64,000 nt of DNA from Haloplanus salinus (GTDB lineage: Archaea; Halobacteriota; Halobacteria; Halobacteriales; Haloferacaceae), in NCBI RefSeq assembly GCF_003336245.1, contig NZ_QPHM01000001.1, positions 2,112,113 to 2,176,112 of the forward strand. The letters run 5' to 3'. The stretch's first letter is position 1, and every line of letters starts with the position of its first letter. Shown piece by piece: positions 11,301 to 19,144 of the stretch. The notes under the pieces were generated by a model. The model was not told the DNA's origin. It searched no databases and saw nothing but the letters and a program-made list of their open reading frames with translations. The position numbers and the translations under genes are program-made.

Positions 11301-11586
11301 CGCCGAGACCGGCGATCACCCCGTCCGGCTTCTCTTTCCGAATGATCTCCGCGATGGCCGCGGTCGTGATCGGCTCGATGTAGACCCGATCGGCCATGTC
11401 CGGGTCGGTCATGATCGTCGCGGGGTTCGAGTTGACGAGGACGACTCGCGCACCCTCCTCCTGCAGGGCTCGGCAGGCCTGCGCGCCGGAGTAGTCGAAC
11501 TCGGCGGCCTGGCCGATCTGAATCGGGCCGCTTCCGATCAACAGTATCGTCCGATCCTCGGAGTCGGTGGTGGCCTCGTCGGTCAT
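8371..11586 (-). CDS. carB: Carbamoyl-phosphate synthase large subunit
   Basis: CarB (1071 residues) makes carbamoyl phosphate from bicarbonate, ammonia from CarA, and two ATP, feeding pyrimidine and arginine synthesis. Two homologous ATP-grasp halves are visible. The first half opens with [21 protein letters not shown] and has GLGGQTGLN; the second opens near residue 580 with [22 protein letters not shown] and has QFGGQTSVN. Both carry EVNPR/[8 protein letters not shown] metal-binding segments. A C-terminal MGS-like allosteric domain runs from about 950. carA is not adjacent. The start at ATG 11586 has a TATA element 28 bases upstream. Confidence 0.97.
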   Translation of the reverse strand: [1071 protein letters not shown]

Positions 11587-11609
11587 CGTCCGACCCGAGT
11601 TCGCACATC

Positions 11610-11617
11610 GTAATAAG
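11610..11617 (-). promoter_or_regulatory. TATA element of carB
   Basis: On the minus strand CTTATTAC is centred about 28 bases before the carB ATG, as expected for a leaderless mRNA. Confidence 0.5.
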
Positions 11618-11758
11618 CCCCACGAAACGGTACGAGATACGAAGCAATATTACGGATTTCGAAACGAGAGTGACTAACAAGGTACCCGTCGTCGCCATCG
11701 GTCCCTCCGGGCGTTCCTCGGGCGTCGCGACTGCAGCCACCGACCCCGGCCGTCCGTC

Positions 11759-11971
11759 TCAGTTGTTCAGCCGGTAGCGGTACGGACTGCCTTGGAGGAC
11801 TTCCACGTCACCCTCCTCGGCCCAGCGGCCGAGGACCGTCGCGACACGGTGGGCGCTCTCGAACTCCTCTTGTCCCTCTAGGAGCGTCAGAATCTCGCGG
11901 GCGGTCAACGGCTCGTCGGCGTCGGAGAGCACGCCCCGGAGTTGCTCGCGCTGCCGTCGTCGGGGGCGCAT
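11759..11971 (-). CDS. Small putative winged-helix protein
   Basis: A 70-residue protein begins with a basic RPRRRQREQL and continues with a helix-turn-helix-like pattern (PLTAREILTLLEGQEEFESAHRVATVLGRWAEEGDV, read in parts) and a C-terminal wing-like YRYRLNN. It resembles single-domain winged-helix proteins found throughout haloarchaea. DNA binding is inferred from fold pattern only. It sits upstream of carB on the same strand, 172 bases away. Confidence 0.65.
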   Translation of the reverse strand: MRPRRRQREQLRGVLSDADEPLTAREILTLLEGQEEFESAHRVATVLGRWAEEGDVEVLQGSPYRYRLNN

Positions 11972-12054
11972 ACGTCACACGACGCCCGGGAGCGACTTAG
12001 TGTTCAGTGAGACGACCGTCCGACGACCGTCGGACGCTCCGTGGCAGTGCCGCT

Positions 12055-12588
12055 TCAGGCGTAGACGTCGTCGGCGTCGAGGTCACGCTCCGCCCGGTAC
12101 TGGTCGACGAACGACGATACGTCGAACTCCAGCATCTGCTGTTCGAACTCCTGGATCGCGGCGTCGTCGTCGGCGTGGCTGACGGCGTGTTCCATCAGTT
12201 CGATCACGAGTTCGACGACGACTTCGTGGAGGCGCCGCGAGTCGAAGTCGCTCACCCACAGGAGCGCGTAGCCCACGTCGCCTTCGTCGCTCAGGTCCGC
12301 GACGGCCACCTGTTCGGGAAACTCCTCCAAGACGACTCCAAGCAAGTGTGGCGTGTCGAACTCCGGCATCTCCTCGCTGCTCGTCTCGACCGTCTCCCGG
12401 AGCAGGTCGACCAGGAACTCGGGCAGGAATCGCTCGGGTGGGTGGACGTCCATCACGACGGCGTGGACGTCGCCACAGACACAGTCGAACTCCCGCATCC
12501 CCAGGTCGAGGTCGGTCGCGCGGACGGTTTCACCGCAGGGAAGGTCGACCGTCCGTGCGTCGTCGCCGGGGACGCCCGGTTTCGTCAT
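12055..12588 (-). CDS. Conserved haloarchaeal protein (DUF5815-like)
   Basis: This acidic 177-residue soluble protein begins with VDLPCGETVRATDLDLGMREFDCVCG (in parts). Cys residues in LPCGE and DCVCGDVHAVV look like a small metal-binding knuckle. The rest is helical and acidic, ending in FVDQYRAERDLDADDVYA. From memory it matches the haloarchaeal DUF5815 group. No function is known to me. It has no paralogue in the window. Confidence 0.75.
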   Translation of the reverse strand: MTKPGVPGDDARTVDLPCGETVRATDLDLGMREFDCVCGDVHAVVMDVHPPERFLPEFLVDLLRETVETSSEEMPEFDTPHLLGVVLEEFPEQVAVADLSDEGDVGYALLWVSDFDSRRLHEVVVELVIELMEHAVSHADDDAAIQEFEQQMLEFDVSSFVDQYRAERDLDADDVYA

Positions 12589-12631
12589 ACACTGGCTTGC
12601 AGCCTCGCCGGGTTAAACGTCGCGTTCTCGA

Positions 12632-12883
12632 CTACCGCTCGGCCGTCACCCACAGCACCGGCCCGACGACGATCAGGACGATGCCGAGAAACAGATAGTG
12701 GACCGGCGCGAGCGACTGCGGCGTCATGATGAACACGAGACCGAACACCGTCGCATTGATGGCGATGAGCCGCCGGGATTTCAGCGGCAGCGCCCCGACC
12801 GTCGCGAGGATGAAAACCAGCAACAGCGCCTGCCCGACGTTGTAGTTGAGCAGGAAACTGTCGATGACCTGTAGCGGGAGCAT
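12632..12883 (-). CDS. Small membrane protein, three predicted helices
   Basis: An 83-residue hydrophobic protein has helices at about residues 15-32, 40-56 and 60-79 and ends in the charged AER. MLPLQVIDSFLLNYNVGQALLLV starts it (in parts). No family is recognised. A possible partner is the next small membrane protein (12983-13201), which lies on the same strand 99 bases upstream. Confidence 0.7.
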   Translation of the reverse strand: MLPLQVIDSFLLNYNVGQALLLVFILATVGALPLKSRRLIAINATVFGLVFIMTPQSLAPVHYLFLGIVLIVVGPVLWVTAER

Positions 12884-12982
12884 TCCTGCACATATTTCGC
12901 CCGGAATCGGGCATTAAAGTTCCGTTTACCGACGACGGCCCTCCCCGCTACGGCGTGTCGCCACGGCCACCGCGGCAGCGTC

Positions 12983-13201
12983 CTACCGCCCGCTCGGGCC
13001 GGTGATGTCGAGCGGTCGAATCCACCCCCACCACAGCAGAAAGACCATGCTCCCGTAACCCGTCACGAACACGGCCGAGCCGAGGACGTTGTATCCCTGT
13101 TCGGCGAGAAAGCCACGGGCGAGCCCCGAACCACCGATGCCGAGAACGAGAAGGAGGATGATCAGCAGGGTGTCGCGGTTCAGATAGCCGTCGAGGTTCA
13201 T
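12983..13201 (-). CDS. Small membrane protein, two predicted helices
   Basis: A 72-residue protein has hydrophobic segments at about 11-30 (LLIILLLVLGIGGSGLARG) and 41-60 (VFVTGYGSMVFLLWWGW) and a short polar tail. Nothing in it identifies a function. It lies just downstream of the pilin pair on the same strand, 66 bases from the first pilin stop, so cotranscription is possible. Confidence 0.7.
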   Translation of the reverse strand: MNLDGYLNRDTLLIILLLVLGIGGSGLARGFLAEQGYNVLGSAVFVTGYGSMVFLLWWGWIRPLDITGPSGR

Positions 13202-13267
13202 ACCCGACGGTACGGCGCCGTCGCTACTGAGGGTGACGGTTCGGGCCGAAAAATCGTGCCCGAGGCG

Positions 13268-13681
13268 TTACTGCGGTGCGGTCGACCGGGCGATAGTGTT
13301 CGTGCTGCCGCCGTTTGGGTTGGTCCAGACGACGCGGAGCGTTTCCCCAGCAGTGTACGACTCGTTGGTAAAGACCCTGTCGCCAGCGCTGAAGTCGCCG
13401 GACACACTGTCGTTGATCGATCCACTGTCACTCCCGACGAGTTCGAGTGTCGATCCTTCCAGCGTCTCGCCACCGTCGTGGGTGACGTTGACCGTCGGTC
13501 CGGTCGTATCGTAATTGAAGCTGAGCGTGACCTGTGGTGCACTCTCGTCGACTTGATCGCCCAGACCGAGGACGAACGTGCCGATCACGGCGGCCAGAAT
13601 GACGGTGATGGCCACCATCAGGATGACGCCGATGACCGGACTCACAGCGCGGTCCTCCATCAGTAGTTGTTTCAGTTGCAT
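13268..13681 (-). CDS. Archaeal type IV pilin (copy 1 of a tandem pair)
   Basis: The 137-residue precursor has a class III signal peptide: MQLKQLLMEDRAVSPVIGV, cut by the archaeal prepilin peptidase around RAVS, then the hydrophobic H-domain (GVILMVAITVILAAVIGTFV, residues about 16-35) that forms the pilus core. The exposed domain (about 40-137) is Ser/Thr/Asp-rich and ends in ARSTAPQ. It belongs to the haloarchaeal pilin family once called DUF1628. It is very similar along its whole length to the gene at 13877-14290, and the two lie head to tail. Confidence 0.9.
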   Translation of the reverse strand: MQLKQLLMEDRAVSPVIGVILMVAITVILAAVIGTFVLGLGDQVDESAPQVTLSFNYDTTGPTVNVTHDGGETLEGSTLELVGSDSGSINDSVSGDFSAGDRVFTNESYTAGETLRVVWTNPNGGSTNTIARSTAPQ

Positions 13682-13770
13682 GGGTGTGACACGCCGGGCC
13701 GGAGCCGGGGGATCGGATGCTCCCGCACGGGCACGCGTCGACGTGTTGATGAGCGAGACGAACTGGTGCC

Positions 13771-13780
13771 TGATAAGTTT
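13771..13780 (-). promoter_or_regulatory. TATA element upstream of pilin copy 1
   Basis: On the minus strand AAACTTATCA lies about 95 bases before the pilin ATG, predicting an untranslated leader of roughly 65 bases. The equivalent box exists at the same distance in copy 2. Confidence 0.45.
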
Positions 13781-13787
13781 GCGCGGT

Positions 13788-13809
13788 AAATTATCTCTAA
13801 AGATAATTT
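13788..13809. promoter_or_regulatory. Perfect inverted repeat upstream of pilin copy 1
   Basis: AAATTATCT, a 4-base loop CTAA, then AGATAATTT form a 9-base perfect inverted repeat directly upstream of the proposed TATA box. Its AT-richness stands out. Copy 2 has a decayed version at 14402-14420. It is a candidate operator for a regulator of pilin expression. Confidence 0.55.
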
Positions 13810-13876
13810 TGGGTTGACATGCCGCCGGCTCGACGGCGAAGCGTCGAAAAAATGGTATAGCGGCGTCGCAGCGAGG

Positions 13877-14290
13877 TTACTGCGGCGCGGTCGAGCGCGC
13901 GATGGTGTTCGTGCTGCCACCCGAGGGGTTGGTCCAGACGACGCGGAGCGTCTCTCCGGCAGTGTACGACTCGCCGGTGTAAATCTGGTCACCGGCGCTG
14001 AAGTCACCGGATGCGCTGTCGTTGATCGACCCGCTGTCGCTCCCGACGAGTTCGAGGTTGGAGCCCTCGAGTGTCTCGCCTCCCTCGTGAGTCACGTCAA
14101 CCGTCGGCCCCGTCGTGTTGTAGTCGAAACTCAGCGACGACTGCGGTGCGTTCTCGCTCACTTGATCGCCCAGTCCGAGCACGAACGTGCCGATTACGGC
14201 GGCGAGAATGACGGTGATGGCCACCATCAGAATGACGCCGATGACCGGGCTCACTGCGCGGTCCTCCGTCAGTAGTTCTTTCAATTGCAT
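13877..14290 (-). CDS. Archaeal type IV pilin (copy 2 of a tandem pair)
   Basis: The 137-residue prepilin starts MQLKELLTEDRAVSPVIGV and has the same cleavage site, H-domain and ARSTAPQ terminus as copy 1. Differences are concentrated in scattered surface positions (for example DQVSENAPQSS against DQVDESAPQ). I started at 14290 because it aligns with copy 1; the longer frame adds 41 residues covering the duplicated leader. Both copies probably supply adhesion pilin subunits. Confidence 0.9.
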   Translation of the reverse strand: MQLKELLTEDRAVSPVIGVILMVAITVILAAVIGTFVLGLGDQVSENAPQSSLSFDYNTTGPTVDVTHEGGETLEGSNLELVGSDSGSINDSASGDFSAGDQIYTGESYTAGETLRVVWTNPSGGSTNTIARSTAPQ

Positions 14291-14382
14291 GGGTTGTCGA
14301 CACGCCGGGCCGGAGCCGGGGGGGTAGTGTGCTCCCGCACGGACACGCGTCGGCGTGTTGGTGACACGGACGTAGCGATGGG

Positions 14383-14392
14383 TGATAAATCC
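14383..14392 (-). promoter_or_regulatory. TATA element upstream of pilin copy 2
   Basis: On the minus strand GGATTTATCA is placed as in copy 1, about 97 bases before the ATG. The inverted repeat that follows upstream (14402-14420) has lost perfect pairing here. Confidence 0.4.
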
Positions 14393-14527
14393 GGGCGCTC
14401 CAATATCACTCAAGATAATTAGGGCCGGGCGAACGGTTCAGGATCACGTTGAACGTCGGCATCCCGAAAGAATGGTGACCTTACAGCCCGCTGCCGCCGG
14501 TCGATTGCGCGTCTCGGCCGGCGTCGC

Positions 14528-16354
14528 TCAGTAGCTCCGCTCTTTCGGTTCGTAGGTCTGGTTCTCGCCTTCGAGGACGACCGGTTTGTACCAGAGTTCG
14601 GGCGACCCGTTCGACCACGACACCATCGTGTGCTTGAGCCACCCGTCGTCCTTGCGCTCTTGGTGTTTCTTCCGCCAGTGGGCGCCGCGGAACTCGTCGC
14701 GTGCGAGCGCGCCGACCGTAATCATCTCCGCGATGTCCAGCAGGTTCCGCGTCTCGATGGTCTGAATCAGATCCGTGTTGTACGTACTCGACGGGTCGGC
14801 GACGTAGACGTCGCGGTACCGTTCGCGCGCGGCGCGGATGTCGACCAGCGCCTCCTTCAGCGCCGCCTCCTCACGGAAGACGTTGACGTTCTCCGTCATC
14901 GTGTGTTGGACTGCCGCCCGAATTTCGGCGTGTTGGGTCCCTTCGTCGCGTTCGAGCAGGCGTTCGACCCGTTGGCGCTCGCGTTCGAGCGTGCGCTCGA
15001 CGATGGCCTCGCCCGCTTCGGCGGCCGCACCGCCGTCCGCGACGGCTTCCGTCGCCCACGGCTCGCCCAGTTCGACCGGCGTCTCCACGTCGCCGGGCTC
15101 CGCGTCCTCGGTCCGACCGACCGTGATCCGCGGCTCTTCCGTTTCGCCGGCGGCGTGTCGGCCGGCACGGCTTCCGAAGACGATGAGTTCCGGCAGGGCG
15201 TTGCCGCCGAGGCGGTTCGCGCCGTGGACGCTCGCACAAGCGCACTCGCCGACGGCGTACAGCCCGTCGACGCAGGTCTGGCCGTGTTCGTCCGTCTCGA
15301 TGCCGCCCATCGCGTAGTGTTGACCGGGCTTGACCGGCATCGGCTCCTCCAGCCCGTCGACGCCCTCGAAGTCCTCCGCGAGGTGGAGGATATTTTCGAG
15401 TCGGTCGACGATGCGCTCCTCGCCGAGGTGGCGCATGTCGAGGTGGACGTACTCGTCCTCGATGCCCCGCCCCTCGTTCACCTCCGTCAACTCGGCGCGG
15501 GACACCACGTCCCGGGAAGCGAGTTCGCCGTCGTTGTTGGCGTAGCCGCCCTCGAACATGAACCGCTCGCCCTCGTCGTTGTAGAGGATGCCACCCTCGC
15601 CGCGCACCCCCTCCGAAATCAGGACGCCCGTGGAGGGAAGCGTCGTCGGGTGGAACTGGATCATCTCCATGTCCTCCGCGGGGACGCCCGCGCGGTAGGC
15701 CATCGCCACGCCGTCGCCCGTGTTCGCCACCGCGTTGGTGGTGTGGTCGTACACCTGTCCCAAACCGCCGGTAGCGAGGATGACGCCGTCGCGGGCGGTG
15801 AACGCCTCGACGTTCCCGGTCGCCGTCTCGTAAGCGACGACGCCGTGACAACTCCGTTCTCCCGGGTCGTCCTCGTCGGAGACGGCGAGGTTCAGCACGT
15901 ACCACTCGTCGAACACCTCGATACCCCGTTTGACCACCTGCTCGTACAGGGTGTGCAGGAGGTGATGCCCCGTCTCGGCGCCCGCGTACGTCGTCCGCGG
16001 GAACGAGAGACCGCCGAAGGGACGCTGGGAGACGGTGCCGTCGTCCTCGCGGGAGAAGGCCATCCCCCAGTGTTCGAGCTGGATCACTTCCTCCGGGCTC
16101 TCCTGCGTGAGCGCCTCGACGGCCGGGGCGTCGCCCAAGTAGTCCGACCCCTTCATGGTGTCGTAGGCGTGGAGTTCCCAGTCGTCGCCCTCCCGAAGGG
16201 CGGCGTTGATACCCCCTTCCGCCGCGCCCGTGTGACTCCTGACGGGGTGGAGTTTCGTGACCATCGCCACGTCTGCCCCCGCTTCCTGTGCCGCGATAGC
16301 CGCGCGCAGGCCCGCTCCGCCCGCGCCGACCACGATGACGTCGTATTCGTACAT
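14528..16354 (-). CDS. sdhA: Succinate dehydrogenase flavoprotein subunit
   Basis: SdhA (608 residues) oxidises succinate to fumarate in the TCA cycle and respiratory chain. The N-terminus is the FAD Rossmann motif VIVVGAGGAGLRAAIAA, then MVTKLHPVRSHTGAAEGG, where the His normally holds FAD covalently. GVRGEGGILYN, HYAMGGIETDEHGQT and the C-terminal FRGAHWRKKHQERKDDGWLKH are all family landmarks. The ATG at 16354 lies two bases after sdhB ends and begins directly with the FAD fold. It is the last gene of sdhCDBA. Confidence 0.97.
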   Translation of the reverse strand: MYEYDVIVVGAGGAGLRAAIAAQEAGADVAMVTKLHPVRSHTGAAEGGINAALREGDDWELHAYDTMKGSDYLGDAPAVEALTQESPEEVIQLEHWGMAFSREDDGTVSQRPFGGLSFPRTTYAGAETGHHLLHTLYEQVVKRGIEVFDEWYVLNLAVSDEDDPGERSCHGVVAYETATGNVEAFTARDGVILATGGLGQVYDHTTNAVANTGDGVAMAYRAGVPAEDMEMIQFHPTTLPSTGVLISEGVRGEGGILYNDEGERFMFEGGYANNDGELASRDVVSRAELTEVNEGRGIEDEYVHLDMRHLGEERIVDRLENILHLAEDFEGVDGLEEPMPVKPGQHYAMGGIETDEHGQTCVDGLYAVGECACASVHGANRLGGNALPELIVFGSRAGRHAAGETEEPRITVGRTEDAEPGDVETPVELGEPWATEAVADGGAAAEAGEAIVERTLERERQRVERLLERDEGTQHAEIRAAVQHTMTENVNVFREEAALKEALVDIRAARERYRDVYVADPSSTYNTDLIQTIETRNLLDIAEMITVGALARDEFRGAHWRKKHQERKDDGWLKHTMVSWSNGSPELWYKPVVLEGENQTYEPKERSY

Positions 16355-16356
16355 GG

Positions 16357-17232
16357 TTACCAGAATTTCAGGTTGCTCTTGACTGCCTCGCGTTTCAGCT
16401 CCTGGATGTGCTCGGTCAGGGGGATGTCCTTCGGACACACCTCCGTACAGGAGAACTGCGTCTGACACCGCCAGACACCGTGCTCCTGTTCGATGATCTC
16501 CAGGCGCCGTTGTTTCATGTCCTCGCCTTCCCGCTCGTCCATCGCGAACCGGTAGGCCTTGTTGATGGCCGCCGGCCCGAGATACTCGTTGTCGCCCGCC
16601 GCGATGTTACAGGACGACATACACGCCCCACACCAGATACACCGCGTCGATTTCTTGATTTTCTCCCTGTTTTCCCGACTCTGTCGCTGTTCCTCTAGCT
16701 CCCCGTCCGGCCGATCGGTCGTCTGGAAGTACGGCTCGACCGACTCCATCTGGTCGTAAAAGTGCTCCATGTCGACGACCAGATCCTTCACCACCTCCGA
16801 GTGGGGAAGGGGTTCGATCCGTACCGGCTGTTCGAGGTCCGACAGTTGTGTCTGACACCCGAGCCGCTGGGAGCCGTTGATGAAGAGGGCGTCGGAGCCA
16901 CAGATTGCCTGCCGGCAGGAGTGCCGGAAGGTGAGGCTGGCGTCGAACTGGTCGCGCGCGTAGATGAGCGCGTCCAGTACCGTCATCCCCGGCTCGTAGG
17001 GGACGTGGAAGTCGTCGAAGCGGGGTTCCTGTTTCCCCTCTACCTCGGGGTCGTAACGGAACACTTTCAGGTGGTAGCGCTCCGCGTCGGCCGCGGCGCG
17101 CTCCTCGGCCTCGACGCGTTTCCGTTCGCGCTCCTCGGCCCGCTGGCGCTTCTCTTCGAGACGGCGCTCCTGTGCCGTCTCCGTCTCCGTGCTGTCCGTC
17201 TCGGTCTCCGCGCGCTGTCGTTGTGTACTCAT
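16357..17232 (-). CDS. sdhB: Succinate dehydrogenase iron-sulfur subunit
   Basis: SdhB (291 residues) relays electrons from SdhA to quinone. The 2Fe-2S cysteines lie in FRHSCRQAICGSDA and RLGCQT; 4Fe-4S and 3Fe-4S cysteines lie in CIWCGACMSSC and CQTQFSCTEVCPKDIP. The first about 50 residues form an unusual charged extension rich in Glu, Arg and Lys (for example EEKRQRAEERERKRVEAEE) that is probably a helix or coiled coil. The start at 17232 overlaps the sdhD stop by 3 bases (ATGA). Confidence 0.96.
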   Translation of the reverse strand: MSTQRQRAETETDSTETETAQERRLEEKRQRAEERERKRVEAEERAAADAERYHLKVFRYDPEVEGKQEPRFDDFHVPYEPGMTVLDALIYARDQFDASLTFRHSCRQAICGSDALFINGSQRLGCQTQLSDLEQPVRIEPLPHSEVVKDLVVDMEHFYDQMESVEPYFQTTDRPDGELEEQRQSRENREKIKKSTRCIWCGACMSSCNIAAGDNEYLGPAAINKAYRFAMDEREGEDMKQRRLEIIEQEHGVWRCQTQFSCTEVCPKDIPLTEHIQELKREAVKSNLKFW

Positions 17233-17609
17233 AGGATTGGGATGAGGTCGATGCCGGCCCACGCGTTCGCGGTTCTGAACCCCTGCACTAGCAGGAGGAG
17301 GCTCGCGACGCCGAGAGCGATCCTGACGGCCCGCCGCTTGACGCCAGTCAGGCCGGCGTTGATCAGGGCGTTGTAGACGCCGTTGACGCCGTGGAACGTC
17401 GCGGTTACCAGAAAGAGGATCATCAGCGAGTAGTAGCTCCACGTCTCCATCCGCCCGGCGCTCATCGCGAACGTCACCTCGTCGGCGTGGTGAACGAAAT
17501 GAAGCAGGAAGAAGTGAAAGGCGAGCACGACGATGAGGAAGGCGGCGGTGATGCGCTGCCAGAGCCACAGCCGGCCGCCGGCCTGGAACGAGGAGTAGCG
17601 CTCGGCCAT
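17229..17609 (-). CDS. sdhD: Succinate dehydrogenase membrane anchor subunit D
   Basis: A 126-residue membrane subunit has three helices at about residues 17-38, 53-77 and 95-115. His residues in LAFHFFLLHFVHHADE and TATFHGVNGVYNAL are candidate haem or quinone ligands. It anchors SdhAB together with SdhC. Its ATG is interlocked with the sdhC stop (TGATG) and its stop with the sdhB start (ATGA), which implies tight translational coupling. Confidence 0.9.
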   Translation of the reverse strand: MAERYSSFQAGGRLWLWQRITAAFLIVVLAFHFFLLHFVHHADEVTFAMSAGRMETWSYYSLMILFLVTATFHGVNGVYNALINAGLTGVKRRAVRIALGVASLLLLVQGFRTANAWAGIDLIPIL

Positions 17610-18037
17610 CAGAGCGACACCCCCGCGAGGAAGGTGGGGATGCTCGCGACGACGATGGCGCCCGTCAGGATAAGCGACGCGTAGAAGCTCCGGTCCTGCG
17701 TCCCGAGGCCGATTCCGAGGTCGATCAGCAGGAGGCGCGTCCCGTTCAGGATGTGGAACACGGCGACCGCCAGCAGCCCGACTTCGAGGAGGCGGACCAC
17801 CAGTAGCCCCTCTAGTGCCTGGATCGTCTGCGTGTAGAGGTCCTGATTCGCCGCGACCGTTGCGGGATCGGCGCTCGCCGAAGTGAGGGCCGTACTCAGC
17901 ACGGCGATGTGGGTGAATAGGTAGCCGATCAACACCCACCCGGTGAACTTATGAAAGACCCAGGCCCACATGCCGGCCGAGAACTCCCGCCACCGGCCGA
18001 AGTCCTCGATGAGGCCTCGATCGTAAGACTGACTCAT
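17609..18037 (-). CDS. sdhC: Succinate dehydrogenase cytochrome b556 subunit C
   Basis: The 142-residue SdhC carries the family signature [20 protein letters not shown] near the N-terminus and [15 protein letters not shown] near residue 100, supplying probable haem b His ligands. There are three transmembrane helices. It is the first gene of the operon, with a TATA element about 30 bases upstream of the ATG. Confidence 0.93.
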   Translation of the reverse strand: MSQSYDRGLIEDFGRWREFSAGMWAWVFHKFTGWVLIGYLFTHIAVLSTALTSASADPATVAANQDLYTQTIQALEGLLVVRLLEVGLLAVAVFHILNGTRLLLIDLGIGLGTQDRSFYASLILTGAIVVASIPTFLAGVSL

Positions 18038-18063
18038 ACTCGTTCGGCTCTCGGGACCGTGAT

Positions 18064-18075
18064 CGTATAGAAGTT
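18064..18075 (-). promoter_or_regulatory. Promoter element of the sdhCDBA operon
   Basis: On the minus strand AACTTCTATACG lies about 30 bases before the sdhC ATG; no competing element was seen. Confidence 0.45.
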
Positions 18076-18124
18076 ACGTACGCCCGTGGGGGACCGCGGC
18101 GCTACTGACTGCCGATTCCGTCGA

Positions 18125-19123
18125 TCATCGATCCGCCTGTCGGCGGTCGACGATCCGCGCCCGCTCCGCGTCGAGTTCCGCGAGGTGGCAGATCGGGTTG
18201 CCCGGATACACCACCGGGTTCTCGAGGAGACCGATCAGAACGCCGGTAAACGGTGCCTCGACCGGCACCCCCTGGGCCTTGAACGGGTCGGTGATCGTGC
18301 AGATTCGCTCGCCCTCGCGGACGAGGCTCCCCCGGTCGTGATGCATGTCGACGATGCCGCCCGCGTCGGCCCGAATCCACGTCTTCTCCGTCACGACCGT
18401 TCGCCACCCTGGCCAGCGGACCGGTCCCGGCTGGAGGCCGTACTCCGCGAACACGCTCTCGACGCCGTCGAGGGCGTCGTCGATCAGGCGGCGCTCGAAT
18501 CGGTGTGCCTCCCCCATCTCGACCGTGACGGTCGGGACGCCCGCGCGAGTCGCCTCCCCACGAAGCGTCCCGTCGCTCCCCGCGCCGTCGACGACGACGC
18601 TCGCGCCGAAGGCGTACGCCAAGCGCGACACGTCGTCCTTCGACGTGTCCGCGCGCACGTGAAGCATGTTCGTCCGTCCCCGCGTCGAGGTGTGAAAGTC
18701 GATGCCGAGGTCACAGGGCGCGATGAAGTTCTCGAAGATGGCGTGGGCCATCCGCTTCGCGCTCGTCGAGGTCGGATCGCCGGGGAACGAGCGGTTGAGG
18801 TCGCGGTCGTAGATGGGGAGATACCGCTGTTGGGTGAGAAAGCCCTGGACGTTCAGGACCGGGAGACAGACGATGGTGCCCGCGAGGTCCGCGAGATTCC
18901 ACTCGAAGGCCACCTCCCGCACCACCTCGATGCCGTTGAGTTCGTCGCCGTGTGCGGCGGCCGACAGGAACACCGTCGGTCCGTCGCGTTCGCCGTTGAC
19001 GATGGTCACCGGAATTCGAACCGGATCGCCGAGATACGTCTCGCTGATGCCGTACCGGAGGTTCTGCCGCTCGCCGGGGGCGACCTTCCCGCCGTTGTAC
19101 GTGAAGGCCGCGTCCGAATTCAT
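18125..19123 (-). CDS. Succinylglutamate desuccinylase/aspartoacylase family hydrolase
   Basis: This is a 332-residue M14-like zinc hydrolase. Zinc ligands are visible in AAHGDELNG (His and Glu) and GIDFHTSTRG (His); the likely catalytic Glu is in VTVEMGEAHRF. DRDLNRSFPGD is the family's substrate-carboxylate-binding segment. The C-terminal 90 residues form a beta-rich domain (GGIVDMHHDRGSLVREGE, in parts). Haloarchaeal members may act on acylated amino acids or on modified carboxylates, but the substrate is unknown. It is divergent from the DUF1405 gene, with a TATA box for each direction. Confidence 0.88.
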   Translation of the reverse strand: MNSDAAFTYNGGKVAPGERQNLRYGISETYLGDPVRIPVTIVNGERDGPTVFLSAAAHGDELNGIEVVREVAFEWNLADLAGTIVCLPVLNVQGFLTQQRYLPIYDRDLNRSFPGDPTSTSAKRMAHAIFENFIAPCDLGIDFHTSTRGRTNMLHVRADTSKDDVSRLAYAFGASVVVDGAGSDGTLRGEATRAGVPTVTVEMGEAHRFERRLIDDALDGVESVFAEYGLQPGPVRWPGWRTVVTEKTWIRADAGGIVDMHHDRGSLVREGERICTITDPFKAQGVPVEAPFTGVLIGLLENPVVYPGNPICHLAELDAERARIVDRRQADR

Positions 19124-19144
19124 ATCCGGCCTTGCGCGAGGCGG

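Noticed and set aside
9586-11613. 675-codon + frame opposite carB
   Set aside because: It mirrors carB codon by codon and has no recognisable motif.
14630-16465. 611-codon + frame opposite sdhA
   Set aside because: Antisense shadow of sdhA; composition is Arg/Val/Asp-rich without hydrophobic core pattern.
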